Shown here in pieces: positions 46,955 through 58,448 of a stretch of DNA of 64,000 nt. The position numbers and the translations under genes are program-made. Position 1 is the stretch's first letter; every line of letters begins with the position of its first letter. The notes under the pieces were generated by a model that searched no databases, had not been told where the DNA came from, and saw nothing but the letters and a program-made list of their open reading frames with translations. Source of the DNA: Tetragonia tetragonoides (lineage: Eukaryota; Streptophyta; Magnoliopsida; Caryophyllales; Aizoaceae); NCBI GenBank assembly GCA_038025085.1, contig CM076140.1, positions 37,199,501 through 37,263,500 on the forward strand. The letters are read 5' to 3'.

Positions 46955-49900
46955 TTACACAAAATAATTCAAATGTATCTGAAAATGCTCTTTCATCTTG
47001 ATATCTCCTGAGACAGTAGCACGCACATGCAGACTGTTTATAATCTCCCTCATAATACTACTAGCAGTGGAGGCTTGATCTTGAATATTCTCATATTGCT
47101 TTCTTTCCATATGTGATAGATGACAGCAGCAGAACAAGCATATAAGACTTTGTTTCTTGCTGTTTTTCCTATAGAATTCTGCTGGAGTTGCTTAACAAAG
47201 TCCAGCCAGTTCCACTATATAGATGGCACTTTCATCCACTGAAAACTTTTGTTCCAGATCTCAGTAGCAAACTCACAAGTGAAAAACAGGTGCTCAAAAT
47301 TTTCTTCATTTTGTCTGCAAAAAACACAGCAGCTGGGGCCTTGAATGCCTATCTTGTGAAGGTTTTTCCAAATGGGGAGCCTTTCCTGCATAAGGAGCCA
47401 CATAATAAACTTCTATTTAGGACAAGAGAGAGAACACCAAACAATGTTGTGCCACCTTTTCTTCTACCTCTCAGGGAGTAGTTTCTTGTAAACTTCGCCA
47501 ACTTTGTATCTGTTCATAGCTGGCTTACACACCACAGAACTCATAGTGGGTCTCAGATCAAAAAGCTTCTGAACTATCCAGGCAGCTTGCATGGGTTCAT
47601 TCATACTCCAGAAATCATTGTTCTTGACATAATAGGCATTCGGCCATATGACCCATAGCTTCTCTTTGTTGTGTTGTATGTCCCAGGGGAGCTTACCCAA
47701 AGAGGCCTTATTCCACATTGTAAAATTAAATATTCCCAAGCCACCCTTTGCAGCTGGCACACACAAATCATTCCAAGCAACTATTGATCTGTTGCTAACC
47801 TCAGATGAGCCAGTCCACAAGAACCTTCTACAAAGTTGTTCAATCTTATGTATGACTACTACAGGGATAGAGAAAAACTGAGCCTAGAAATTTTGGAAAG
47901 CAAAGAGGACTGCCTTAATCAGGACAAGACGACCTGCGTAAGACAAAAATCTTGCTGTCCAAGATTGTATTCTGTCAGTTACTTTCTGAATTAAAGGGTC
48001 ATAGTGCCCTATATGGAGTTTCTTTGATGTGAGAGGCACACCAAGATATCTGAATGGGAGATCTCCTTTGTTCATGCCTAGGAATTCAGTAATTTGAGAC
48101 TGAGTTAGTTGGTCAACCCCTCCAAAGTATACATCTGATTTGGCTTCATTAGCTGTTAATCCTGAACAAGCTGAAAACATCTGGAATTTCTCTAAAAAAA
48201 AATTCACTGAGTTGAAATCTCCTCTTGAGAATAGAAGTAAGTCATCAGCAAATACATAGTGTACAAGACCAAATTTCTTGCACCGGGGATGGAAGTTCAA
48301 ACCCTGTTGATTCTTCAGTCCAGCTAGACATCTTGATAAGTACTCCATAGCTATAACAAAGAGGTAAGGGAAAAGTGGATCCCCTTGTCTCAATCCTCTC
48401 TTGGCAGGAAAAGGGTTTATAGGACAGCCATTGAACATGAGGGAGTAGCTAAAAGTATTGATGCACATCATGATCCAATGAACAAATTTAGCAGGAAAAT
48501 GAAGACCAACTAACATTTGCTCAATGAAGCACCACTCCAGAGAGTCATAAGCTTTCCTTAAGTCAACCTTGACTATGCATCTGGGTGAGACCCCCTTTCT
48601 TTCATAGTGTTTTATAATCTCATGAGCTAAGATTATGTTATCACCTATGAATCTCCCCTTGATGAATGCAAATTGCTCTAGATGCACAATATCATTCAAA
48701 ACTTTACATAGCCTATTTGCAAGAGTTTTGGACAAAATTTTGTAGAGAACATTACAACATACAATAGGTCTATAGTCACTAACATAGGTAGGATTAGATT
48801 TTTTTGGAACTAAAGTCACAGAAGTGCAATTTAAAGCTCAAATCATTTTACCTGAGTGGAAGGTACTTTGAATAGCTTGCACAATGTCCTCACCTATGAT
48901 GTGCCAAGAAGCTTTGTAGTAAGCCACAGTAAATCCATTAGGACCTGGAGACTTTTTATCTCCCATATCCCATAGAGCATCTTTAATTTCTTTTGTAGTA
49001 AACTCTGAGCACAAGCCAATCTGCTGATCAATAGACATGAACTCTCCATTTTGCATGATTTCAGGGTGTATAGCAGACATCTCAGGGCTACTGGAACCCA
49101 TCATGCTAATAAAGAAGTTCTGGAACTCCTGTTTAATGTCCTCCAGCGCTGTCAATTTCACATTTTGAGAAGTGAAAATAGATGAGATATGATTTGAAGC
49201 TCTTCTGCTCTTCAAGCAAGCATGATAATACTTGGAGTTTGCATCTCCAGTTTGAAGCCAGTTGATTCTTGCTTTTTGTCTTATGATGCTTTCCTCAACT
49301 TCTCTCAAGTGATTCCATCGAGAAATGACTTGTTTCTCTCTCTGAATAATCTCACTATTAAACAGATCGGTGGTTAATTGAGCTTGCACTGCTAGTAATT
49401 CCTCCTTAGTAGCTTGAATTTTACTATCCAGATTTGAATAATAAAAATCTACTGCTTTAAGAGCTTCTTAGACCTGTTTATGCTTTTGGAGTACAGTATA
49501 CATATAGGACCCTGTCTTCTCACCCTTCCAGTTTGCTTCAACTGTAGGCAGGAAAGAATTAAATTTAATCTAGGCATTGAAAAATCTGAAGGACTTCTTC
49601 CCTTGCCTGTCATCTGTATGGAAGTTAATTATTATTGGGGAGTGATATGAAATGAATGGTTCCGTGAACTCAGCCTCAACAGCAGCATAAGTAGTTAACC
49701 ACTCAAAATTTCCCAGAACTCTATCAATTTTGCTGTAAACCCTATCCACAGGGTCTTGTTTGTTTGACTAAGTGAAGTCTCCTCCCTTAGCCTTAATATC
49801 TGATAAACTAAGGCTGTAGCATAGATCTTGAAGTTCATCAGTGCCAGAGAACACATTGCCAAATTGCACTCTATCAGATACCTTCATAGTGGAGTTAAAA

Positions 49901-50701
49901 TCACTTCCTAGTAGCCAGGGCTCCTGTACATTAGAGCCAAGGCTTTCCAGCTCTCTCCAACAAAGCTCTCTCCAACAATTCAACTGTAGGCAGGAAAGAA
50001 TTAAATTTAATCTAGGCATTGAAAAATCTGAAGGACTTCTTCCCTTGCCTGTCATCTGTATGGAAGTTAATTATTATTGGGGAGTGATCTGAAATGAATG
50101 GTTCCATGAACTCAGCCTCAACAGCAGCATAAGTAGTTAACCACTCAAAATTTCCCAGAACTCTATCAATTTTGTTGTAAACCCTATCCACAGGGTCTTG
50201 TTTGTTTGACCAAGTGAAGTCTCCTCCCTTAGCCTTAATATCTGATAAACTAAGGATGTAGCATAGATCTTGAAGTTCATCAGTGCCAGAGAACACATTG
50301 CCAAATTGCACTCTATCAGATACCTTCATAGTGGAGTTAAAATCACCTCCTAGTAGCCAGGGCTCCTGTACATTAGAGCCAAGGATTTCCAGCTCTCTCC
50401 AACAAATCTCTCTCTGGTTTTTATTATTTTTTGCATATATTGCAGTAACAACCAGAGAAATCCCAGAACTCAGAGTAATAGTCATATGAACAAATTGATC
50501 TGTACTCTTGCCAAATTGAATTTGCATCATGTTAGGGTCCCAAGTGATCCATATTCTCCCATTGACAGCCTCTCCATGATTAGAAAAATACAGCCAGTCA
50601 CTCATAAGCTTGCCATGAACTCTAGAAGCTTTATTCAACTTGAATCTAGCTTCTAGTAGGGTCACAAAGCACACTTTATTCTGAATGATGTATTTTCTCA
50701 C
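46955..50701 (-). pseudogene. LINE ORF2 (endonuclease-RT-zf-RVT), broken
   Basis: Endonuclease 50701-50012: VTLLEARFKLNKASR, GGDFNSTMKVSDR, FTWSNKQDPVDRVYNKIDRVL, SDHSPIIINF. Linker 49389-48838 with RINWLQTGDANSKYYHA and KSPGPNGFTVAYY. RT 48819-47884 with VPKKSNPTYVSDYRPIVCCN, KVDLRKAYDSLEW, GLRQGDPLFPYLF, the catalytic FADDLLLFSRG, and YLGVPLTSKKL. Then 47820-47464 (WNDLCVPAAKGGLG) and zf-RVT 47403-47215 (CCVFCRQNEENFEHLFFTC), with a last scrap near 47080 (CSAAVIYHIWKE). Stops at about 48837 and the duplication at 49537-50420 break it. Normal length otherwise. Confidence 0.92.
49537..50420. repeat. 442-bp tandem duplication inside the LINE endonuclease region
   Basis: The copy starting at TTCAACTGTAGGCAGG (49537) repeats from 49979 with very few differences, up to about 50420. 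The second LINE copies of GGDFNST and SDHSP are therefore present twice. The near-identity shows the event is much later than the LINE's other damage or is gene-converted; a read-mapping or assembly artefact is also possible. Confidence 0.9.
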
Positions 50702-51059
50702 ATCTTTCAGTTTGAGGGTTTATTCATCCCTCTAATATTCCAAAAGAGGAACTTCATTGATTTCTTCAGAGTGAAGGAAAAATCCTTACCCCAGGATTTG
50801 CTCCAAAATGAACTTCAAGAGTTGTTTATGTTGTGTCTGTCTGCTGTAACTCAACCCCTGAGTTTTGCAGTGAATCAAAAGAGTTGTTGACTGAAATTGA
50901 AGGAATAAGCTGCCTGCTTTGCCATCTGGCTTCTTCAAAAGATTTGTCAAGGCAATTGGCCTGTAATACCCCTTCCTGTGTGTTGTGGTCATCAACCTCT
51001 TCAAACTGTGCAATAGTTCCTGAAGAGGAAGCTACTGCATGGCCAGATGAATTTGCACC

Positions 51060-52361
51060 TGCTACAGTAGGAGGTCATGTACCCCTAGGTACCCACTGCT
51101 TAGTTGGTCTTTTCCTTCTTTTCTTGTTGTCTGCCCTTTCTTGCCATGGGTTTTGATTAATCTCTGAATCACTAGTAATTGTGATACCACAGTGCTCTTC
51201 TATGTGGCCAAACTTCCTGCATTTTTGACAAAATGCAGGTTTTCACTCATACTCAATAACTTGTTTTTTCATAGTCCCATCATCCGCTTCAAACCAGACT
51301 TCAGTCTTGTAGGGTTGAGTAATGTCAACTTCAATAAGCAAACGTGTATATGATATTCTCTCCTGCTCAGCTGTGAACCTATCCACAGATAAAGGAATCC
51401 CCACACAGTTACCTAGCCTACTCAAAGAATCTAGAGACCAACAATCCAAAGGTAGCTGAGGAAACTGAACCCAGAGGGGAACCTTTCTAAATGAAGAAGG
51501 GTCTAATTTAAAGTCCACTGTCCAATCCACAAGCATGAAAGGTTTTGAGTTAAAAGCAAAAGGGCCTCGAGCCATAACTGCATCTTTATCTTCCATGGAA
51601 TTGAATTTGAAGATAAAGTACCCATCCTCATGAAGATAAACTTTAGGCATAGAAACAAATTTCCAGTATGATGCTAGAAAACTTTCCATCTGATTAAAAT
51701 ATGAAGCATCTCCTAGAACAAAACCAATTAAACCATTATCCCATTTCTTTGTTTCAATCGCAATTTCAAATGGGAGTAGTTTTGCCATAGGTTTTCCATC
51801 CTTAAACACAGGTGGAATGAATTTAAGTTTTGTATTGTCTGAAACTAGCCTATTTTCAGCAATAAGAGTGCTGGATGAATTTACCTCCATAGCAGGACTA
51901 GTTGAGTTGGGGGGGAGATACCCACTAGAATCAGGGGATGTCACTAGGGCAGTCCTCATTGCATCTCCCGAGTCAGGTGAAACCCTCACAGGAACAGTTG
52001 AGCTGGGAGGAACAGGTCCACCAGAATCAGGTGTAATCGCAGGATCAACCCTCATCACACCTCCAAGGTCCGACATCCCAATCTCAGGTGTAACGATTTC
52101 AGGAAAGGTTACGCCATTACTGGGAGTAGGAACCATCATTAGCCGCCTTGCCGCAACTCGTGGGGAAGATGTTATCTCAACATCTTCAACCCCTGGAATG
52201 CCTCGCGATAGTGAACTTAGGTGACCCAGATTAAGATCATCAAGACATTCATTATCTACTATAGAACTCTCTGAATCATTCAATTGAGCTGACCCACTGT
52301 GAAGAAACGTCTTCAAAGGAACAGTGGGAGCCTTAGCACCCTTCTTCTTCCTCGCCATCAA
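51060..52361 (-). pseudogene. LINE ORF1 with DUF4283 and zinc knuckle
   Basis: ATG at 52361 (MMARKKKGAK). About 190 residues of low-complexity Ser/Pro-rich sequence come first. A DUF4283 domain then runs from about residue 195 to 320: LLPFEIAIETKKWDNGLIGFV, VYLHEDGYFIFKFNSMEDKD, MARGPFAFNSKPFMLVDW, VPLWVQFPQLPLDCW. A stop at 51243 (EYE) is followed in the same frame by KPAFCQKCRKFGHIEEHC, the CCHC knuckle. The protein would bind LINE RNA. One premature stop is the only defect I see before the knuckle. Confidence 0.88.
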
Positions 52362-52464
52362 TGGCCGCCGAGCACGATAGCGTTCTCAACTTAACGTGCG
52401 CCAGAGAGCATTTTTTTTAGAGAGAGAAAAAGTCAAATCTCAAAGTAATTCAGTCACAACAGAT

Positions 52465-52481
52465 GAGTTCAACCGAGTATT
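52465..52481. repeat. Right TSD of second-family LINE (17 bp)
   Basis: Partner of 46665-46681, with C/T at one position. Confidence 0.9.
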
Positions 52482-53034
52482 ATGACTTCATGGACAAGAG
52501 GCAACCCTGGTAGAAAATTCTTGAGTTGTTCAATTTATGATCTCATCACAAAAAAAAGAAAAAAACAACATGGATGTAGCCTCTGGGAATGGATTGATAA
52601 GCATATCACCTTTTGGCAAAGATATGTGACGAACAAGCTTCTTGATCGGAGGAATCGTTTGCAGGACAATATGACTTATTTGCAGCTAGAGGTTGCATAT
52701 TTGAAGTCAAAGTCTGTCAACATGATAGCAGAAAATGAGAGCTTGAAGGAGAAGTCCATTGTTTCTGCTATAAAGGTTAAGAAGGTGAAGAAGACAATGC
52801 ACGAGGCTAATATAAAACTTAAGCTGTTAACTTGGGTTGTTGTTGTTTGTGTATTGTTGTTATTGGTTGTTGTATGGAAGGGTAACAATTGATGTTTGTA
52901 GGGGATCCATTTAGGGAGGGGTATTCATGAGGAGTGTTTTAAGGTGTTTTGGTAAGGTGTAAGGGATATGGTTTTGCTTGACACACATACAACCAAGCCT
53001 ATAGGAAAAAAAAAACAAGTCTTTATGTGATTAC

Positions 53035-55248
53035 CTTTGTGATGGCCCTAGCTGCATTCCAGAAGCAGTCCTTGTAAGTTTTTCCAGGCCATGTCAATTT
53101 GAAATTATACCAAATGTATCTAACACAAAACCTGATGTCAGCTTCTTTGCAGATTATCTTAAATGCATCCAACAGTCCCTACAAATAAGGAAACCAATTT
53201 GTGTCAGTTTCAGATAAAAGTACATTATTAACTAAGTAATTAACACAGTAAAGTCACTACCTTTTGTTTGTCTGACATGAATGTCAATTCATTTCCTTCA
53301 ACACATCCAAGGTCTCTTATTAGCAGGTTTAAAAACCAACACCATGTGTCACCATTCTCAACCTCTACTACAGCCCAGGCTATTGGAAAAAGGTTGTTAT
53401 TACCATCCTTTCCTACGGCAACCATACAAACACCAGGGTATGCTCCCTTAAGGTGGCAACCATCAACCCCAATAATGGGCCTACACCCTTGCATAAAACC
53501 CTCCTTGCAGGCTTGAAGATAAATGTATATCCTCTCAAAAAGAGGTCTTGGCAACCTTTCAATATCATCCACCTTCACACATGCTGTACCCCTGGGTTAT
53601 ATTCCATTACAACAGCTGCATAGTCATAAATCTTCCTATATTGATCAGCACATGCACCATATATCATCAACTTGGCCCTTGCCTTTGCATACCAAGCCTT
53701 ATAGAACCCAATGTTTTGCCCATGATCCCTTAAGACAGCAGCAATGAAAGTAGTCAACTTCCAATTAGGGTTTTGTCTCCACCACTCCAAATAATCAATT
53801 GCTAACATCTGTGAGGTCAGCTTTGTGGTGTACATTGTCCTTGGACAAGTATGCTTAAGTTGCACTGTTTTTATTTGGAAAGTATCTTCATGCTTCCATT
53901 TTCTTGCATGAACCTTAAAAAAGCAGTTCCAAACCCCATTGCACTTGCAATTTCTTATCTTCCCTTTGTACCAAGGGCACTCAAACCTGTTTCTGCAATA
54001 TGTGGTCACTCTCTTTTTGGTGTTGTGCAAATAATAGTAATCATAACCTTTCTCACAAGCATGCTTTCTCAAAGCTAACCTCAGACAAACTGCATTAGGG
54101 AATCTCAAACCCTCCACCAAATTAATTTTCTTGGTGAAATCTGAATTTCATCAGATCCATGGATACTCCTAAACTCATCAGAATCATTCTCCTCTAATTC
54201 CTCATCAAAATGAACATCAGGCCCATGAGGATACTCCTCCCCAATATGAACCCCAGAAGATCCCAAATCAGTATTACCCTCCCCAATGTGAACCCCACCA
54301 GACCCCAAATCAGAATGACCTAACATCCCAACACTGTTTTCAACCCCCTCCGAAATCCCCATTTAGATTTTCAGCATACAAATCATTTTCATGTATATTA
54401 TCAAGATCTAAACCATCACACCGAAAATCAGAATCTACTATCATCAGACTCAGATTTAAACCCCTCACCTGAATCACTGGTGTGCCAGTCCTCAATAATA
54501 TATGGAACCTCAAAGAAATCATGGGAGGCTGGTTCTTTACCTTTTCTTCTAGGAGTTAGCTTACCAGCCTTACTTGGTTGAGGTAAACTGTCAAGGAATT
54601 TGGAAATAAGGGTTTTTTAGCTAGAAATCTTTGAGAAGGGGGTTTAGTTTGCTTACTGTCAATGATCTTTATTCTCTTGCCAGGACTGGGGATTGGGAGG
54701 TTCTGTTTTGTGATTTTGTGGCTAGTACTTGGTGGTTCAGTTGGTGACTGGTGGCTGAGTTCAGTTGGTGGACCATTAAATGGGTTGGGTGAGTTTCTAT
54801 AGGTTGGTTTTTCATCAATAAATTCGTCCCAATCAGCATCATATTCTTCATCACCATCCCCATCACCATCCTCTTCACCATTAGGGACCCCACCAGGATT
54901 GTCCATATCAGCAAACGCTCTTACCACAAAAATCTCCATTATGTCATGTTTGTCCCTACTCCTAACCAACACACACATGTCATCTTCACCAAGAATTTGC
55001 TGCCTATTCCTTGCCAAACTTTTACCAGGAAACCGATTAAACCAAATTTCCAGCCCTTCCCTCTTGTAAGTCAAATTTTCTATGCACATTCCAACCAAAT
55101 CACGGTACTTAAAGCTATCCCCACATACATCTGGGTTCCAAAAAACCCCTGCCTTTTCATAACTCATTTTTCCTTTTTTATTAGACACAAATTTACCACC
55201 ATATTGCACACGAAGCAAAAAATAGGGATCAATTCTTTTATCACCCAT
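53035..55248 (-). pseudogene. MULE transposase, N-terminal two thirds, with a GT-AG intron
   Basis: Minus strand. 55248-54556: MGDKRIDPYFLLRVQYGGKF, a PB1-like plant MULE N-terminus, then an acidic stretch. 54522-54120 is an acidic linker in shifted frames. 54120-53575 is the Mu-type DNA-binding region (CRNRFECPWYKGK, KHTCPR, TSQMLAIDYLEWW, GFYKAWYAKARAKL). 53578-53261 is the MULE catalytic domain (IGVDGCHLKGAYPG, AVGKDGNNNLFPIAWAVVEVEN, TFMSDKQK). An 82-bp intron (53260-53179, donor CAAAAG|GTAGTG, acceptor TTTGTAG|GG) leads to 53178-53035: GLLDAFKIICKEADIRFCVR and WNAARAITK, then another donor GTAATC. The SWIM zinc finger and C-terminus are missing. DDE residues: D of VDGC and D of SDKQK are visible; the Glu would lie in the lost part. 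Confidence 0.88.
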
Positions 55249-55689
55249 AATGCAATTTTCTAAGCAAAAACGAAATTACAATTAGCTCAAATACATAAAC
55301 AAATCACAGTATACTAGACAAGACATAAAATAATTAGGGCCTCCATTTTTTAAGCATGCAACACAATTAAACAGTGAATCACAAATCTAAACCCATTAAA
55401 ATACTATTGAAGTCATTAAAATACTCTTAAAGTCATGAACATGGGTAATTTTTTAAGCAAAGCTTCTAAGTAAGTTACCTAATTTGGTGATGTTCCCAAT
55501 TCTGGAAAAGCTTCAGGCTTTTCGAAAGGTTCTTCAATTGACCGCAAATCCTGTACAGTTTACTGAACTTGAAGATGACGAGAGAGAGAGAAAGCTTGCT
55601 GATTTGGTAGAGAGAGAGAGAGACACAGAGGAAATGGAGGTGACGACAGAGAGAGAAGAAAGGTAAGTGACGATTCATAAATGAAAAGG

Positions 55690-55955
55690 AAAAAAGAAAA
55701 AGGAGGGAAATAAGGAGGGAGTGGGGTGAAAAAATAAAGAGGGTCGGTTATTAGTCATTAGTAGGGCATGTGAGCGGCACATGGGGGTATTTTGGTATGT
55801 TCAAGTGAGTTTGGGTGGTTAAGTGATCGGAAAGTTATAAATGGTGTGACCTTCTTAGCGGTTTTGTTATAAAAGGAGCTTCCACGCAACAAATTTTTAT
55901 CAGGTGCTTCAACACAAGCCATACACTTTAAAAGGTGCTTCCAAGCAAAAAATTC
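55690..55955. repeat. MULE right terminal inverted repeat
   Basis: Inverted match to 40951-41210. It also holds the likely promoter of the transposase gene, which reads away from it. A (GA)n-rich leader (55560-55665) lies between arm and gene. Confidence 0.85.
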
Positions 55956-56660
55956 TATCAAAATCACCTCACCCGCCAACACGATCCGAGGTTTCTGTAC
56001 CACCTGCTTTGCTTCTTGCCGGTATCCCTCACCCTCCATCCATCGTTCCTCTCTCTCCGCTTGCCATTTTCTCTCTCTTATACGGACTCCCCATCCACCC
56101 ACTCGACACCCACCCAGCCACCACCTACCACCCACCCAACCAACACCCCAACCAAACTCCCTCACCAGCCGCTGCCACTAAGGCACCAAAACGCTACGCC
56201 GGCTGCCATCCACCACCCATAAACCGTAAAAATGAATAATTTTTATTGATTGGAAAATAAATAATTAAGAAGGTTACAAGTTTTAGTTCTAATTGCTACT
56301 TGAATGTCATTACTGACTACGGAAAAATTATTGTCTCAATTAAATATATGATCCATGGTGATTAATTTTAGGTATCAATTGGGGCGAAAGAAAATGGAGA
56401 AGGATAAATATAAGAGTATGGAAGTTGTTTTTTAAGTAAAAAGGGTAGGTTAGTAAGTATTGAGATAAAAATATTTGTGTTTAGTAATTTTAAATTTACG
56501 TTAAGCACTTCCGTTAATAAATTCCAAACAACTAACTTCAAAAGGCTTCTTTTATGAGCTTTTTGAGAATTAGCCTTCTAGGTCCAAAAGGTATTTTGAT
56601 ATTTTTTTTACCAAACATTAAAATTAGCCTTTTAACTCGATCAAACAACTAATTCTATCC
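55956..56660. other. CT-rich then AT-rich spacer
   Basis: 55965-56220 is a very C-rich, pyrimidine-biased strand with CCACC/CACCCA words and is open in two frames. I think that reflects composition, not a gene. 56240-56660 is AT-rich with nothing recognised. Confidence 0.4.
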
Positions 56661-56666
56661 AAACAA

Positions 56667-58439
56667 ATGATTCTACCCAAACAACTAATTTTAAGCCCAA
56701 AGGGCTCTTTGTCAAACGATGGTAACTTCAACAAAGGAAGTATCATCACCAAGTTCCAATTTGGGACAGTTTTTCGAGGAAGAATCGGAGACCAAGAGGT
56801 GACTGTGAAAATTTGGGATAACTATGGATACGATGACATCAGGATAACTGACGACAATTTGTTTGTATGTGGCTAGTTTGAAAACTTTACATTGTTCAAC
56901 AATTGCTTAATAGATTTACTATGCGTTATTGTTATGGCTTCCCTTGCTTTTTGAAGAAAATCTCATACAAATAAAATATTCTCTTTTTAGGATGAATTAA
57001 AATTGTATAGCACAGGAAAATACAAGGGTCATCCGAAGCCTATCAGCTATTGTAACGATACATACTGTCAACGTGCCATTGTTTATGATCTTAATCCCTT
57101 GGACACAGTTCACAATCTCATATCTAAAGGTACCTCTAATTTTGTAACCTGTGTCATTCTTATTGGCTAAAATCTCTTTATTGTTTTAGGGGTACTGAGT
57201 GGATTGAATTGCCTTTTTTGCATTCTCTTCTCTTGTTTTGCATTCTGTAATATGATATCTGCTACATCTCCATGATAAGCTGGTTTACCAAATTTCTTAA
57301 AGGAAAATTTTGGAACCACCTATGTCAAAGTTTCTGCGTTTTCATCTGAATAATTTTCATGTATTGTAGTTCTGTTTAAAGTAGCAGGAGAGGCTGGTGT
57401 ATTGGCTGTGCGAAGATAGACCTTGGTTTTTAGCTTCAAACATTTCAATAGTGCTCCAAATTGAAATTGATCATTCATTATTGTAGAAGGTCTCTATCTA
57501 TGGCTGTAACACCCTGATCTGTTTGAATGAGATAACTCCTTTTGCTAGTCAAACTCAATGAGGGGAACAAACAAATGCAGGTCCATCAGATTATGCTATG
57601 TTGCTCTACTGTTAAGCCATGTTAGGCAACCTTAAAAATATTCCATTCATTTGTTTAGTGCATTCACCGAACACAACTGCACCTTCTTGTTTATCGTTTC
57701 TTTGTGTTGATGCTAAGCTATTTTTTAAGATGCTTGTCTATCTACCTGCTTATTCCATCTTATGCTGAGTTCCAGATAACTTTTCATGGCCGGATAGGAT
57801 CAAAGTTGCTCTTGGAATTGCATCAGCCCTCTCGTCTTTTCATACAGGAAAATCTCCCTTCAAAATCCGCCATATTAGTGCTGCTCATATGGTGTGACCA
57901 GGTCAGCGGTTTTGTTTTTGTGTTGAATGTTGACATGCTCTTATCCTAATTTGAATCAAATGGGTAATAGTGCGCTTCTCTTTCATATTGACATGCCCTT
58001 ATTATTATTTGTATTAAATGTATAATGGTGTGGTCTGTTTCTCTTTCTCTTATCATCCCATTTTGAATCCAATATACAGGAGTATACTCCAGTATTGTAT
58101 GACTTTAGTATGATCGTTGGATGCTTTTTCGGTTATAGGGGATTTTATACTGGACTGACTGGATATGAAGGTTATGTTGATCCATATTATGCTGATAAAG
58201 GTATGTTCCTTTATATGAAGAGCTAATGTATGTGGTTAGCCTGACATCATAATTTGTAGGAAAATTTGTGGCAACTAATCTTAACTATCGACGAGTTCCA
58301 GATAATAAGCCTACATTCAAAAATCGTGCCAAAAAAATCGAAATCATTAACATTGTTGTAAGTCGTGCACCCAACTTAAGACTGTTAGTGTTTTCTTTAA
58401 CACCTGCCTATGTGGCAATTATTTTGGAACTCTTCTTAT
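56667..58439 (+). pseudogene. Receptor-like pseudokinase gene relic, five exons visible
   Basis: Plus-strand kinase-like exons with good splice signals. Exon a, about 56667-56864: FQFGTVFRGRIGDQEVTVKIWDN (glycine loop and VxVK Lys). Exon b, 56991-57129: GHPKPISYCN, VYDLNPLDTVHNLISK. Exon c, 57776-57901: WPDRIKVALGIASALSSFHTG and FKIRHISAAHMV, where the HRD loop should be. Exon d, 58080-58200: PVLYDFSMIVGCFFGYRG (DFS, not DFG) and YEGYVDPYYADK. Exon e from 58260. The frame runs on across a-b-c. A TGA at the end of exon c (two bases seem lost) kills it. Lack of HRD and DFG suggests the parent was already a pseudokinase. A MITE cuts the gene right after exon e; the C-lobe is not found. The function would be receptor-like signalling, by family only. 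Confidence 0.7.
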
Positions 58440-58448
58440 TTAGATTTA

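Larger units (their letters stand above)
46682..52464 (-). mobile_element. Full-length LINE of a second family (DUF4283 type), 5.8 kb
   Basis: Minus-strand L1-type LINE. Its A-tail (T-run 46681-46689) is on the left and its 5' end at 52464. It has a 17-bp TSD with one mismatch and lies in the GRF zinc-finger gene of the MULE. ORF1 has DUF4283 and a CCHC knuckle; ORF2 has endonuclease, RT and zf-RVT. Broken by stops, frameshifts and a 442-bp tandem duplication in the endonuclease region. Confidence 0.95.
46284..52892 (+). pseudogene. MULE accessory gene: GRF zinc finger, coiled coil, C-terminal membrane segment; cut by a LINE
   Basis: The finger is split. Its first half is at 46645-46681 (FLCECGVQPS, the CxCG start). 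The second half is at 52482 onward (TSWTRGNPGRKFLSC, then HGCSLWEWID). The LINE at 46682-52464 lies between, and its TSD falls within the codons of QPSI, so the reading joins without loss. After the finger come a Leu/Lys-rich helix with LQLEVAYLKSKSVNMIAENE (coiled coil) and a hydrophobic end, LLTWVVVVCVLLLLVVVW, ending GNN at 52892. GRF fingers bind DNA or RNA; such ORFs often accompany plant MULE transposases, but their job is not established. One more stop near 52549 would need checking. Confidence 0.75.
40951..55955. mobile_element. MULE with long terminal inverted repeats, 15 kb with nested inserts
   Basis: The left arm (40951-~41210) starts TTTTTTGCTTGGAAGCAC. The right arm (~55690-55955) ends GTGCTTCCAAGCAAAAAA plus TTC. 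The arms match over about 250 bp, including GTGTTGAAG, CACTTAACCACCCAAACTCA, CCAAAATACCC and GCCCTACTAATGA. Between them are a MULE transposase gene (minus) and a GRF zinc-finger gene (plus). Inserts: hAT-like nest at 41282-46042 and LINE at 46682-52464. Without them the element would be about 4.5 kb. The flanks TATCAAGAA (left) and TATCAAAAT (right) agree at only 7 of 9 positions, so the TSD is uncertain. Confidence 0.8.

Noticed and set aside
40939..55964. Clean 9-bp TSD for the 15-kb MULE
   Set aside because: The best alignment, TATCAAGAA against TATCAAAAT, has two mismatches and needs unequal tips, so I do not claim it.
55904..56239. Pro-rich open frames at 55.9-56.24 kb
   Set aside because: Two overlapping frames are open because the strand is C-rich and poor in stops; no domain or splice context.
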